Source of the DNA: Prevotellaceae bacterium
GTDB lineage: Bacteria > Bacteroidota > Bacteroidia > Bacteroidales > UBA932
Length of the DNA stretch: 26,045 bases
Reading direction: 5' to 3'
Assembly (NCBI GenBank): GCA_031257655.1
Contig: JAIROF010000114.1
Coordinates: 1 to 26,045, forward strand
The position numbers and the translations under genes are program-made. The number at the start of each line of letters is the position of its first letter. Position 1 is the stretch's first letter. Of this stretch, positions 6,511 to 13,548 are shown one piece after another. The notes beneath the pieces are model-generated. The model did no database searches. It saw only the letters and a program-made list of their open reading frames with translations, and had not been told where the DNA came from.

Positions 6511-7539
6511 TCAGGCGCTGGCAATTGCCCTGCAAATTTTTTTAGCGAACGTAGGGCCTTGGTATATGAACCCGCTGTAGAGCTGCACGAGCGAAGCTCC
6601 GGCGCGCAGCATGTTCATTGCGTCCTGCGGCGCCATAATGCCGCCCACGCCGATAATGGGCAGCTTGCCCTGCGTTTTGCGGCTGATGTATCGCACCATT
6701 TCCAGCGCGCGCTGCGTGAGCGGCGCACCGCTTAGCCCGCCGTTGCCCATGCCGGCGACCTTGTGCTGGGGAGTTTTAAGCCCGTCGCGGCGCGTGGTGG
6801 TGTTGGCGGCCACCACGCCGTCGAGGTTTTCGGTGGCAATGACCGCGAGCGCATCGTCTATTTGCGGCGGCGTGAGGTCGGGGGAGAGCTTGAGAAGGAT
6901 GGGCTTGCGCTGCGGCTGCCGGGCGCGAATGGCGGTGAGCCGCCGCACAATGGCGGTGAGCTGCTCGCGGCTCTGCAGGTCGCGCAGGCAGGTCACGTTG
7001 GGGCAGCTGACGTTGACCACAAAGTAGTCGGCGTGGGGGTAAAGCGCGGCGAAGCAGGCGGCGTAGTCGTCGGGGGCATGGTCGTTGGGCGTGAGGGTGT
7101 TTTTGCCAATGTTGGCGCCCACCACCACGCTGGGGTTGCGCCTGCGCAGGTTCTTCACCACCGCCTCTACCCCGTCGTTGTTGAAGCCCATGCGGTTGAT
7201 GATGGCCATGTCATCGGGTAGCCGGAAGCAGCGCGGCTTGGGGTTTCCGCCTTGCGCCAGCGGCGTTACCGAGCCTACCTCAACGTGGCCAAACCCTAAG
7301 CAGGAGAGCTCGTTTACGCGCCGGGCATTTTTATCAAATCCTGCCGCCAAGCCTACAGGATTGGGAAAGTCAATGCCGAATACGGTTACCCCGAGCGACG
7401 CCTGCCGAAAGGTGCAGCATCTCGTCACCGCCCGCTTACCCCACGGGATAAACCGGAGCGCGCCAAGCATAGCCATAATGAAGCGGTGCATGGACTCGGG
7501 GCTAAACAGAAAGAACAGGGGTCGAAAAAAACGGTACAT
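6511..7539 (-). CDS. pyrD: Dihydroorotate dehydrogenase (quinone), class 2
   Basis: A 342-aa FMN enzyme oxidising dihydroorotate to orotate in pyrimidine synthesis, linked to membrane quinone. The class 2 type is indicated by the N-terminal membrane-associating helices (MYRFFRPLFFLFSPESMHRF). Class 2 motifs follow: NPVGLAAGFDKN (60-71), VGSVTPLAQGGNPKPR (88-103), INRMGFNNDG (114-123), and GVGGI and SGFIYQGP near the C-terminus. The substrate loop reads NVSCPNVTCLRDLQ; Cys179 takes the place of the catalytic Ser175 of E. coli PyrD (NISSPN) and is the residue used by class 1 enzymes. The rest of the pathway is not in the window. Repeat copy B lies about 50 bp upstream, and no TAnnTTTG promoter was found there. 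Confidence 0.95.
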   Translation of the reverse strand: MYRFFRPLFFLFSPESMHRFIMAMLGALRFIPWGKRAVTRCCTFRQASLGVTVFGIDFPNPVGLAAGFDKNARRVNELSCLGFGHVEVGSVTPLAQGGNPKPRCFRLPDDMAIINRMGFNNDGVEAVVKNLRRRNPSVVVGANIGKNTLTPNDHAPDDYAACFAALYPHADYFVVNVSCPNVTCLRDLQSREQLTAIVRRLTAIRARQPQRKPILLKLSPDLTPPQIDDALAVIATENLDGVVAANTTTRRDGLKTPQHKVAGMGNGGLSGAPLTQRALEMVRYISRKTQGKLPIIGVGGIMAPQDAMNMLRAGASLVQLYSGFIYQGPTFAKKICRAIASA

Positions 7540-7589
7540 TGCTATTTTGAGGGTTTTAAATGGTTGTTTGCGCTTACGTATATGCTCCG

Positions 7590-7670
7590 CACAGCCGAAG
7601 ATGGCGATTTGTTTTTTAGCACGCAGGTGGCGCAGATTTTAATGATTTACGCAGTTTTTAGCCATTTTTT
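7590..7670 (-). repeat. Dispersed inverted-repeat element, copy B (half)
   Basis: GGCGATTTGTTTTTTAGCAC, then AGGTGGCGCAGATTTTAATG and ATTTACGCAG, match the reverse complement of the right half of copy A. The opposite arm and outer end are missing or too diverged to see. It lies between pyrD and the DUF3990 gene. Confidence 0.75.
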
Positions 7671-7689
7671 CCCAGCTGCGGAAATTACT

Positions 7690-7706
7690 AAAGGGAACCC
7701 CTAAAA
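7690..7706. repeat. Solo end similar to the MITE terminus
   Basis: AAAGGGAACCCCTAAAA matches the inverted-repeat end of the element at 533-654 (AAGGGAACCTCTAAAA) with one mismatch over 16 nt and then diverges. No partner end is visible nearby. It could be a decayed element or the edge of a deletion. Confidence 0.4.
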
Positions 7707-7768
7707 TTTGTGTAGCCAGCGTGATGTTTTCGGACAAATATATTTTTCGACTTGCAAGGTCACAGGCT

Positions 7769-8467
7769 TCATGATTTTTTTTCGCTTGCTTCCAGCTCCG
7801 CTTTTAGCAGCGCGTAAATTTTTTGCCAGGGCTGCCTGTAGAGCTCCGTATTTTTTTCGGCAAGGCGCGTAAACGTTGCCGATGCATAAAAAATGTCCGT
7901 TGCCCGTTCCTCTTCAAAGTCGAAGTCAAGAATCAGCTTTCCGACAATTTTTTCGCCTATGTCCGCCATCTCAATGAAAATATCATCGCTATCATCTACC
8001 ATATCAAGAAGCTGCAATGAGTTTGCCGTGCAAAAGCAGATTTGGTGCGTTTTTTCGTGGTAGCTCAGCATATCAAGAAATTTTTCCTTGCCAATTCTTC
8101 CTTTCAGGTACAATCGTAATGTTACCTGCACCTTGTCGTTGGCCACCGGGCCTTCTACGATGTCGAAATCGTGCGCCGGCTCCGCGATGTTGCGGTCTCT
8201 GTTCATTACCACAAAGTCGAGCCACTCGTCGTCGTACCTGTCAAAACGCTTTATTTTGCAAATGCTTTCTGCAAAAGCGGTTTCGGTAAACTCAAGCTCG
8301 GTTACAAATCCCTGCGTATCGTGTTTTTCGCCTATAATTTTTGCCCAGCTTTCGGCTTGCTCGCGGAGCTTGGTAGCGTAAAATCCTCTGCCAAAATCTT
8401 TGTGCGGCAGGCATTTCGACAGGTCAATCCGGTCTATTTTCGCGTAGCTGCCGTGGTATACCCTCAT
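7769..8467 (-). CDS. DUF3990 protein, ADP-ribosyltransferase-like putative toxin (copy 1)
   Basis: A 232-aa soluble protein without signal peptide. It carries the DUF3990 signature: VYHGSY (3-8), DFGRGFYATK (24-33), QAESWAK (37-43), EWLDFVVMNR (81-90), DIVEGPVANDK (102-112) and HQICFCT (141-147). The HG..., GFY and later acidic positions resemble the H-Y-E core of the ADP-ribosyltransferase fold, to which the family is generally linked; the reaction and target are not established. Its ATG overlaps the stop of the upstream DUF3791 gene (ATGA, 8464-8467), implying coupled translation. The C-terminal 40 residues are almost identical to those of copy 2, while the middle differs clearly. A toxin role is inferred from pairing and family. 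Confidence 0.85.
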   Translation of the reverse strand: MRVYHGSYAKIDRIDLSKCLPHKDFGRGFYATKLREQAESWAKIIGEKHDTQGFVTELEFTETAFAESICKIKRFDRYDDEWLDFVVMNRDRNIAEPAHDFDIVEGPVANDKVQVTLRLYLKGRIGKEKFLDMLSYHEKTHQICFCTANSLQLLDMVDDSDDIFIEMADIGEKIVGKLILDFDFEEERATDIFYASATFTRLAEKNTELYRQPWQKIYALLKAELEASEKKS

Positions 8468-8706
8468 CGCATGCCTCCATTTTTACGGCAGATGGAGTAA
8501 ATATCGTGCACGGCCCAAATATCATTGTCCGTATGCAAAGCCCACCAGTGGCGACGCAAAAAGTCCAACCCGCCGTACTTTTTCAGGTAAAAGTAGGCGT
8601 CCTGCACGCCCATCTTATACGCGCGGGCAAACTCTGGGATAATGTAAGTAATGAAGCTTATCTTGTCGCTCGTTGCCTTATCTAATTGTTTTGTAGGCTT
8701 GTCCAT
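8464..8706 (-). CDS. DUF3791 protein, putative antitoxin or partner (copy 1)
   Basis: An 80-aa protein when started at the ATG at 8706; an ATG at 8730 would add eight residues. I prefer 8706 because copy 2 has a corresponding Met at the same place (MDKPTKQLDKATSDK; MDNPIKQLDKATSDK). Conserved segments are DKISFITYIIPEFARAYKMG, QDAYFYLKKYGGLDFL and HWWALHTDN, typical of DUF3791. The small size, all-helical look and position immediately before a DUF3990 gene fit an antitoxin or regulator, but this is inference. The stop overlaps the DUF3990 start by 4 nt. Confidence 0.82.
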   Translation of the reverse strand: MDKPTKQLDKATSDKISFITYIIPEFARAYKMGVQDAYFYLKKYGGLDFLRRHWWALHTDNDIWAVHDIYSICRKNGGMR

Positions 8707-8742
8707 ATAGCTGTAATTTACGAGGTGCAAAGCTGCATATTT

Positions 8743-9435
8743 TCATGATTTTTTTTCGCTTGTTTCCAGCTCCGCTTTTAGCAGCGCGTAAATTTTTTGC
8801 CATGGCTGCCTGTAGAGCTCCGTGTTTTTGTCGGCAAGGCGCGTGAACGTTGCCGATGCATAAAAAATGTCGGCGGCTTGGGTTTCGTTGATTTGCTGTG
8901 TAGATGTCAGCTGCTCTACAATTTGCTCGGCAATGTCTTCAATGCAGAAAATATTGTTGTCATGCTTTTTGTTTAAAACGAGCAAGGAGCGCATAGTGCA
9001 AAAACAAATCTGATGCGTAGGCTCGTGATACGAAAGCATTTTTAAGAAGATTTTCTTTGAAATTTCTCCCTCCAGATACTTCGCTAAAGTTCGCTGAACT
9101 TTGTCGTCGGCAACAGGCCCCTCTACAATATCAAAGTTATGCACCGGTTTAGGCGCCATCGGATTGCGATTCAGTACCACAAAATCCAACCACTCCTCGT
9201 TATATGCATCAAAATGCTTTACATTACACAAATTTTCTGTAAATGCGGAGTCGTAATAAGTGAATTCTGTAACAAACCCTTCATTACCGTATTTTTCGCC
9301 AATTGTTTTTGCCCAATTTTCAGCGTGTTTGCGATATTTAGTGACATAAAAACCTTGCCCGAAATCTCTGTTTAGGTGCGCTTTCGACAAATCAATTTCA
9401 TCAATTACCGTATAGCTTCCATGATACACCTGCAT
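8743..9435 (-). CDS. DUF3990 protein, ADP-ribosyltransferase-like putative toxin (copy 2)
   Basis: A 230-aa paralog of the gene at 7769-8467, with the same signature motifs: VYHGSY, DFGQGFYVTK, HAENWAKTIGEKYG, EWLDFVVLNR, DIVEGPVADDK and HQICFCT. One signature Asn is Asp here (VADDK for VANDK). The first 190 residues differ from copy 1 at many positions and are encoded by visibly AT-richer DNA. The last 130 bp of the gene match copy 1 at about 95 percent, counting the roughly six differences I can see. Its ATG overlaps the stop of its DUF3791 partner by one base (TGATG at 9433-9437). It ends 37 bp before the copy 1 DUF3791 start. Confidence 0.85.
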   Translation of the reverse strand: MQVYHGSYTVIDEIDLSKAHLNRDFGQGFYVTKYRKHAENWAKTIGEKYGNEGFVTEFTYYDSAFTENLCNVKHFDAYNEEWLDFVVLNRNPMAPKPVHNFDIVEGPVADDKVQRTLAKYLEGEISKKIFLKMLSYHEPTHQICFCTMRSLLVLNKKHDNNIFCIEDIAEQIVEQLTSTQQINETQAADIFYASATFTRLADKNTELYRQPWQKIYALLKAELETSEKKS

Positions 9436-9677
9436 CAGCGTCGTCCTCCGTTTTTATAGCAAATTTCGTATATATTATGCAGCGTATATAGCACATTATC
9501 GGTATGTAATGCCCACCAGTGCTTGTTAAGGAAATCCCACCCACCGTACTTTTTCAGGTAAAAGTAGGCGTCCTGAATATTCATTTTGTACGCTGCCGCA
9601 AATTCCGGAACAATGAAAGTAATGAAGCTTATCTTGTCGCTCGTTGCCTTATCTAATTGTTTTATAGGATTGTCCAT
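9435..9677 (-). CDS. DUF3791 protein, putative antitoxin or partner (copy 2)
   Basis: An 80-aa paralog of the gene at 8464-8706: DKISFITFIVPEFAAAYKMN, QDAYFYLKKYGGWDFL and HWWALHTDN. An earlier in-frame ATG at 9758 would give 107 aa (start MLCHSSIKKQAAF); the extra 27 residues have no counterpart in copy 1 apart from a few residues before the shared Met, so 9677 is preferred but not proven. The ATG at 9758 lies inside a 10-bp inverted repeat (9749-9789). This is the first gene of the probable four-gene operon, so any autoregulation would act here. Confidence 0.78.
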   Translation of the reverse strand: MDNPIKQLDKATSDKISFITFIVPEFAAAYKMNIQDAYFYLKKYGGWDFLNKHWWALHTDNVLYTLHNIYEICYKNGGRR

Positions 9678-9748
9678 ATAGCTGTATTTTACGGGGTGCA
9701 AAGCCACCTGTTTTTCCTTAAAAGCTGCCTGTTTTTTTATTGATGAAT

Positions 9749-9789
9749 GGCAAAGCATAGAAATATAGCAAATTATCCAATGCTTTGCC
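9749..9789 (-). promoter_or_regulatory. 10-bp perfect inverted repeat at the head of the DUF3791/DUF3990 operon
   Basis: GGCAAAGCAT (9749-9758) and ATGCTTTGCC (9780-9789) are exact complements separated by 21 bp. The repeat lies downstream of the putative promoter (9852-9878) and upstream of the preferred start at 9677; the left arm covers the alternative ATG at 9756-9758. It could be an operator for autoregulation by the complex, or an RNA hairpin in the leader. Confidence 0.5.
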
Positions 9790-9974
9790 GCTCGAAAAAT
9801 TCACCCGCTCCTGTGGCGAAGTGACATAAATAGTTGAACTTCAAATGATGGCAAAGATACGAAAAGTTTCTCAGACAATCGCTCCCTTTGCAGGAGTTTC
9901 TTTCGCAAACAGGAAATTTAGCTGCTTGCGACTTATCGCAGCTTATTGATAAAGAGGTGGGAAATTTGTAATTC
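9790..9974. other. Upstream region of the DUF3791/DUF3990 operon
   Basis: No gene is seen. It holds the putative minus-strand promoter and a small hairpin at 9927-9940 (TGCGA, loop CTTA, TCGCA), flanked by GCTGC and GC. The 76-bp tandem repeats start at its right edge. Confidence 0.6.
9852..9878 (-). promoter_or_regulatory. Putative promoter of the DUF3791/DUF3990 operon
   Basis: On the minus strand TATCTTTG (9859-9852) is a perfect TAnnTTTG box. The nearest TTG (9878-9876) is 16 bp upstream instead of the usual 19-21, so the minus 33 element is poor. It would give a leader of about 165 nt to the ATG at 9677. Confidence 0.5.
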
Positions 9975-10430
9975 CTTTCATATAGCTAAAATGTAATTTG
10001 CTCATTTTTAGCTATTTGAATTTTTGCATTTAGCTTTGCTTAATAGGCGACTTTCATATAACTAAAATGTAATTTGCTTATTTTTAGCTATTTGAATTTT
10101 TGCATTTAGCTTTGCTTAATAGGCGACTTTCATATAACTAAAATGTAATTTGCTCATTTTTAGTTATTTGACATTTTGTATTTAGCTTTGTTTAATGAGC
10201 GACTTTCATATAACTAAAATGTAATTTGCTTATTTTTAGTTATTTGATATTTTGTATTTAGTTTTGTTTAATGAGCGACTTTCATATAACTAAAATGTAA
10301 TTTGCTCATTTTTAGTTATTTGAATTTTTGCATTTAGCTTTGCTTAATAGGCGACTTTCATACAACTAAAATGTAATTTGCTCATTTTTAGTTATTTGAT
10401 ATTTTGTATTTAGCTTTGTTTAATGGGCGA
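9975..10430. repeat. Six tandem 76-bp repeats, each with a potential hairpin
   Basis: Units start at 9975, 10051, 10127, 10203, 10279 and 10355; each is exactly 76 bp, begins CTTTCATA and ends in GCGA. Two sequence types alternate in the second half: units 1, 2 and 5 have GAATTTTTGCATTTAG, while units 3, 4 and 6 have GAYATTTTGTATTTAG. Within each unit TAACTAAAATG and CATTTTTAGTTA are nearly complementary around a loop of about 9 nt. Unit 1 has G-C where units 3-6 have A-T at the same stem pair. There are no unique spacers, so it is not CRISPR. The array fills the gap between the leftward toxin-like operon and the rightward receptor gene. Confidence 0.95.
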
Positions 10431-10433
10431 CTG

Positions 10434-10482
10434 ATTCGTAATTCCTAATTCGTAATTCCTAATTCCTAATTCGTAATTCGTA
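10434..10482. repeat. Heptamer microsatellite, 7 units of ATTCGTA/ATTCCTA
   Basis: Seven contiguous 7-bp units can be read, four ATTCGTA and three ATTCCTA, directly after the 76-bp array. It has the same period and ATTC core as the arrays at 111-194 and 13631-13690. Confidence 0.92.
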
Positions 10483-10622
10483 AGCGCTCCCCCAGCTTAC
10501 GCCGGGGATTACTATAGAGCAAGCCTTACAGGGTTGAGAGTTTCGCTGCAGGTGCTGCATGTAAGACAAGTGCGTACTAACCTCATCGGTATTTATAGCG
10601 GAAATATACCACGTTCATGGTA

Positions 10623-10653
10623 TTGTTTTTGGGATAATGCCGCGCTACCTTTG
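10623..10653 (+). promoter_or_regulatory. Bacteroidota-type promoter for the TonB-dependent receptor
   Basis: TTG (10623-10625) is followed after exactly 20 bp by TACCTTTG (10646-10653), a full match to TTG-N20-TAnnTTTG. Transcription starting near 10660 gives an unusually long untranslated leader before the ATG at 10915. Confidence 0.72.
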
Positions 10654-10844
10654 CACCCGTGCTTCCGTAAAGTGGTAGCGGTTATTTTTTATGTGCAGCT
10701 CACGTCAACATATTATTTTTCCTCTAAGCGGACGCTTCGTAAAGATTTTTTACGAAACCTTTCTGTTTTCTTCGGCTCATCTCCATAGCGGGCCGTAGCA
10801 ACAGGTCTACACTTCTAACGTTTTTAGCAATCTTAAATAACAAT

Positions 10845-10894
10845 AAAAAAAACGCCTCCTCTGTCCAACCCTGAAAAATCAGACCGAAGAGGCG
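10845..10894 (-). terminator. Leader hairpin; intrinsic-terminator form on the minus strand
   Basis: CGCCTC (10853-10858) pairs with GAGGCG (10889-10894), with inner pairs TCTG/CAGA and a small CTGA-AAAA-TCAG stem-loop. Read on the minus strand the stem is followed directly by eight Ts (complement of 10845-10852), a classical terminator. On the plus strand it is a hairpin in the receptor leader, followed by an A-run and the ATG 20 nt later. No leftward gene to be terminated is evident. Confidence 0.5.
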
Positions 10895-10914
10895 GCAGTA
10901 AAAAAAATTTACTT

Positions 10915-13548
10915 ATGGCAAAGATAATAAATTATTTTGAGGGCACAGGCCAGCTCTCCTCTGCAAGGATTTTTTTTCTTCTCCTTGCGGCAACCCTGCC
11001 CGGCGTAGCGCCGCTCTACGCCGCTCCGGAAGCAAAAACCATCACCATCGAAGGATACGTTGTAGATCGAACCAGCGGCGAATACATCACAGGCGCAAAT
11101 GTGGTTGTAAAAAGTGAAAAAAGCTTCAAGGCAGCAACGTCCGGACAGCGCGGACAGTTCAGCCTCGACGTATCCTCCCTGCCCGCGACGCTAGAGATTA
11201 GCTTTGTTGGATACAAAAAGCAGGAAATCGACATTTACGAGCTGCCATCGGAGCCTGTAGCCATTGCGCTCGTTGAGGATTACAATTTGCTCAACGAGCT
11301 GGTGGTTACCGCTCGGCGCAGTAAGGAAATTGTTCAGGATATTCCGATTCCGATTTCGGTAGTTGGTGGCGCCAAAATTGACGATGCCGGCGCCTTCAAC
11401 GTAAACAGGCTGAAAGAGCTGGTACCTACCGTCCAGCTCTACTCTTCCAATCCGCGCAACACGGGGCTTAGCATTCGCGGTCTGGGGACAACCTTTGGGC
11501 TAACGAACGACGGCATCGACCCCGGCGTGGGCTTCTACGTAGATGGCGTTTACTTCGCGCGCACGGCGTCGGCTACTCTCGACTTTATAGACATTGAGCG
11601 GATAGAGGTGCTGCGCGGTCCTCAGGGCACCCTTTTCGGAAAAAACACGACCGCCGGAACGCTCAATATCACAACGCGCAAGCCTCAATTCACTCCCGGC
11701 GCTACGTTTGAGAGCAGCTTTGGCAGCTACGGATTTATCCAGACAAAAGTCTCGCTCACCGGCCCGCTGTCCAAGCAGCTGGCGGCACGGCTTTCGCTTA
11801 CCGGCACGCAGCGCGACGGGTTGGTCTACAACGTAGCGACGCAGAAGTATACCAACGACCAGAACAACCTCGGCGGCAAGCTGCAGCTGCTGTATGCCCC
11901 GTCAGGCAAGGTGGATATCATTCTGTCCGGCGATGTTACCCGGCAGCGTCCCGACGGATACGCCCAGGTGGTTGCCGGCGTTGTGCGCACTCAGCGCGCC
12001 GATTTCCGGCAGTTTGACCAAATTATCTCCGACTTGGGCTACCAGCTGCCCAGCCTCAACCCGTTCGATCGCACTATAGACCACGACACGCCATGGCGGT
12101 CGGGGCAAGACTTGGGCGGCGTTTCGCTTAACGTTGACGTCAAGCTCGGCTCGGGAATCCTGACTTCTACGTCGGCATGGCGCTACTGGAACTGGGATCC
12201 CTCGAACGACAGAGATTTCCTCGGCGTGCAAGGCTTGGCGCTTTCGCAGGCGCCGTCGAAGCAGCAGCAATGGTCGCAGGAAGTACGCTGGTCGGGCGAG
12301 CTGTCGTCTCGCTTGAGCGGCGTGGTTGGCCTCTTTGCCTTTGGCCAACAGCTGAATCCAAATCCGGCCCATACCGAAGAGGCGGGAGAGTTCCAGTGGC
12401 GCTTTGCGCAAGATTCGCAGAGCGACTTGTGGGCAACGCCGGGCCTGTTCGACGGATACGGAATCAAAACCTACCCGAAGCTCAACACCTTTAGCGGCGC
12501 CGTGTTCGGCCAGCTGAAATGGGCTATTACCGACAAGTGGACGCTGCTGCCGGGCATTCGCTTTAACTACGACGACAAGCAGGTGGACTTCAAGCGCCAA
12601 ACCTACGGCGGCCTCGAAACCGACAATCCCGATTTGATTGCCCTGAAAAAGAAGGTGTACAGCGATCAGGCTTTCAACAAGAGGGAGGATGACTTTAACG
12701 TCTCCGGCCAGCTGACGCTTTCCTTTGCCCCCTCAAAGCGTATCCATATTTTTGGCACCTATGCAGAATCCTTCAAGCCCATCGGGCTTAACCTCGGAGG
12801 ATTGCCCAGCGCCGACGGTAAGCCGATGGTAGAGCTGGCGGTCATCAAGCCGGAGGAAGTGCACCATTTTGAAGTGGGGGCAAAAACTTCGCCGATAGCC
12901 AACTCCACGCTAAACCTTACGGTTTTTGATACCGAAGTCGATAGCTACCAAGCGCAAGTACAAGCGGCTGAGCTTGCCGTAAACCGCGGATACCTCGCCA
13001 ACGCCGAAAAAGTACGGGTGTTGGGCGTGGAGCTCGAAGGAAGCAAAAGCTTCAAATACTTCTCCCTGTATGCCTCCATTGCCTATACCGACGGAAAATA
13101 TGTATCGTTCAAAAACGCCCCGCTCCCGCTGGAGGAAACAGGCCTGAAAAATAGCAACGGCGAATCGGTTTACTTCAAAGACATTTCGGGCGGCCGATTG
13201 CCCGGCATATCCCAGTGGGCCGCCTCCTTTGGCGGCGAGGCAACGTTGCCGACCAGCTTCTTCGGGAAAAAAGGCGAATGGTTTTTTGCCATCGACGGCT
13301 TTTATCGCTCCTCCTTTTCGTCCAATCCCTCGCCCTCAAAGTATTTGGTGATAGATGCGTATACGCTCCTCAACGCGCGATTAGGATTCCGCGCAACGGA
13401 AAAAACAGCGCTATTCGTATGGTCGCGCAACCTGTTCGATAAAGAGTATTTTGAGCAGCTGCTGCCCGGAGCCGGCAATATCGGCCACTACGCAGGCGTA
13501 CTGGGCGACCCGAGAACCTTCGGTACAACCCTTCGGTATTCGTTTTAA
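10915..13548 (+). CDS. TonB-dependent outer-membrane receptor with carboxypeptidase-regulatory-like N-domain
   Basis: An 877-aa outer-membrane beta-barrel. A signal peptide (hydrophobic 17-36, cleavage near LYAA) is followed by a CarboxypepD_reg-like domain (43-120: IEGYVVDRTSGEYITGANVV, ISFVGYKKQEI). Next is a TonB-box-like ELVVTAR (128-134), then the plug (about 140-255: IPIPISVVGG, LSIRGLGTT, VGFYVDGVYFAR, EVLRGPQGTLFGKNTTAGTL). The barrel ends in the terminal aromatic TLRYSF. The plug wording resembles receptors for siderophores or small organic ligands rather than classical SusC proteins (usually about 1,000 aa), and no SusD follows. The substrate is unknown; the downstream glycosidase operon suggests a saccharide, the leader and lone arrangement would also fit a metal or cofactor complex. 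The gene has its own promoter and long leader. Confidence 0.92.
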   Translation: MAKIINYFEGTGQLSSARIFFLLLAATLPGVAPLYAAPEAKTITIEGYVVDRTSGEYITGANVVVKSEKSFKAATSGQRGQFSLDVSSLPATLEISFVGYKKQEIDIYELPSEPVAIALVEDYNLLNELVVTARRSKEIVQDIPIPISVVGGAKIDDAGAFNVNRLKELVPTVQLYSSNPRNTGLSIRGLGTTFGLTNDGIDPGVGFYVDGVYFARTASATLDFIDIERIEVLRGPQGTLFGKNTTAGTLNITTRKPQFTPGATFESSFGSYGFIQTKVSLTGPLSKQLAARLSLTGTQRDGLVYNVATQKYTNDQNNLGGKLQLLYAPSGKVDIILSGDVTRQRPDGYAQVVAGVVRTQRADFRQFDQIISDLGYQLPSLNPFDRTIDHDTPWRSGQDLGGVSLNVDVKLGSGILTSTSAWRYWNWDPSNDRDFLGVQGLALSQAPSKQQQWSQEVRWSGELSSRLSGVVGLFAFGQQLNPNPAHTEEAGEFQWRFAQDSQSDLWATPGLFDGYGIKTYPKLNTFSGAVFGQLKWAITDKWTLLPGIRFNYDDKQVDFKRQTYGGLETDNPDLIALKKKVYSDQAFNKREDDFNVSGQLTLSFAPSKRIHIFGTYAESFKPIGLNLGGLPSADGKPMVELAVIKPEEVHHFEVGAKTSPIANSTLNLTVFDTEVDSYQAQVQAAELAVNRGYLANAEKVRVLGVELEGSKSFKYFSLYASIAYTDGKYVSFKNAPLPLEETGLKNSNGESVYFKDISGGRLPGISQWAASFGGEATLPTSFFGKKGEWFFAIDGFYRSSFSSNPSPSKYLVIDAYTLLNARLGFRATEKTALFVWSRNLFDKEYFEQLLPGAGNIGHYAGVLGDPRTFGTTLRYSF

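Larger units (their letters stand above)
10483..10914. other. Upstream and leader region of the TonB-dependent receptor gene
   Basis: No gene is supported; the open frame 10534-10788 has no recognisable domain and overlaps the promoter. The region contains a small C/G-rich stem-loop (10490-10496 with 10501-10507), the promoter at 10623-10653, and then a transcribed leader of about 255 nt ending in a hairpin (10853-10894) 20 nt before the ATG. I looked for a cobalamin riboswitch core and did not recognise one. Confidence 0.6.

Noticed and set aside
9975..10430. CRISPR array
   Set aside because: The repeats are directly adjacent 76-bp units with no variable spacers, and no cas gene is in the window.
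10534..10788. Small open frame of 84 codons upstream of the receptor
   Set aside because: It spans the consensus promoter of the receptor gene and has no recognisable protein features.
10654..10914. Cobalamin or other known riboswitch in the receptor leader
   Set aside because: I looked for a B12-box-like core and found none; only an unassigned hairpin near the start codon is supported.
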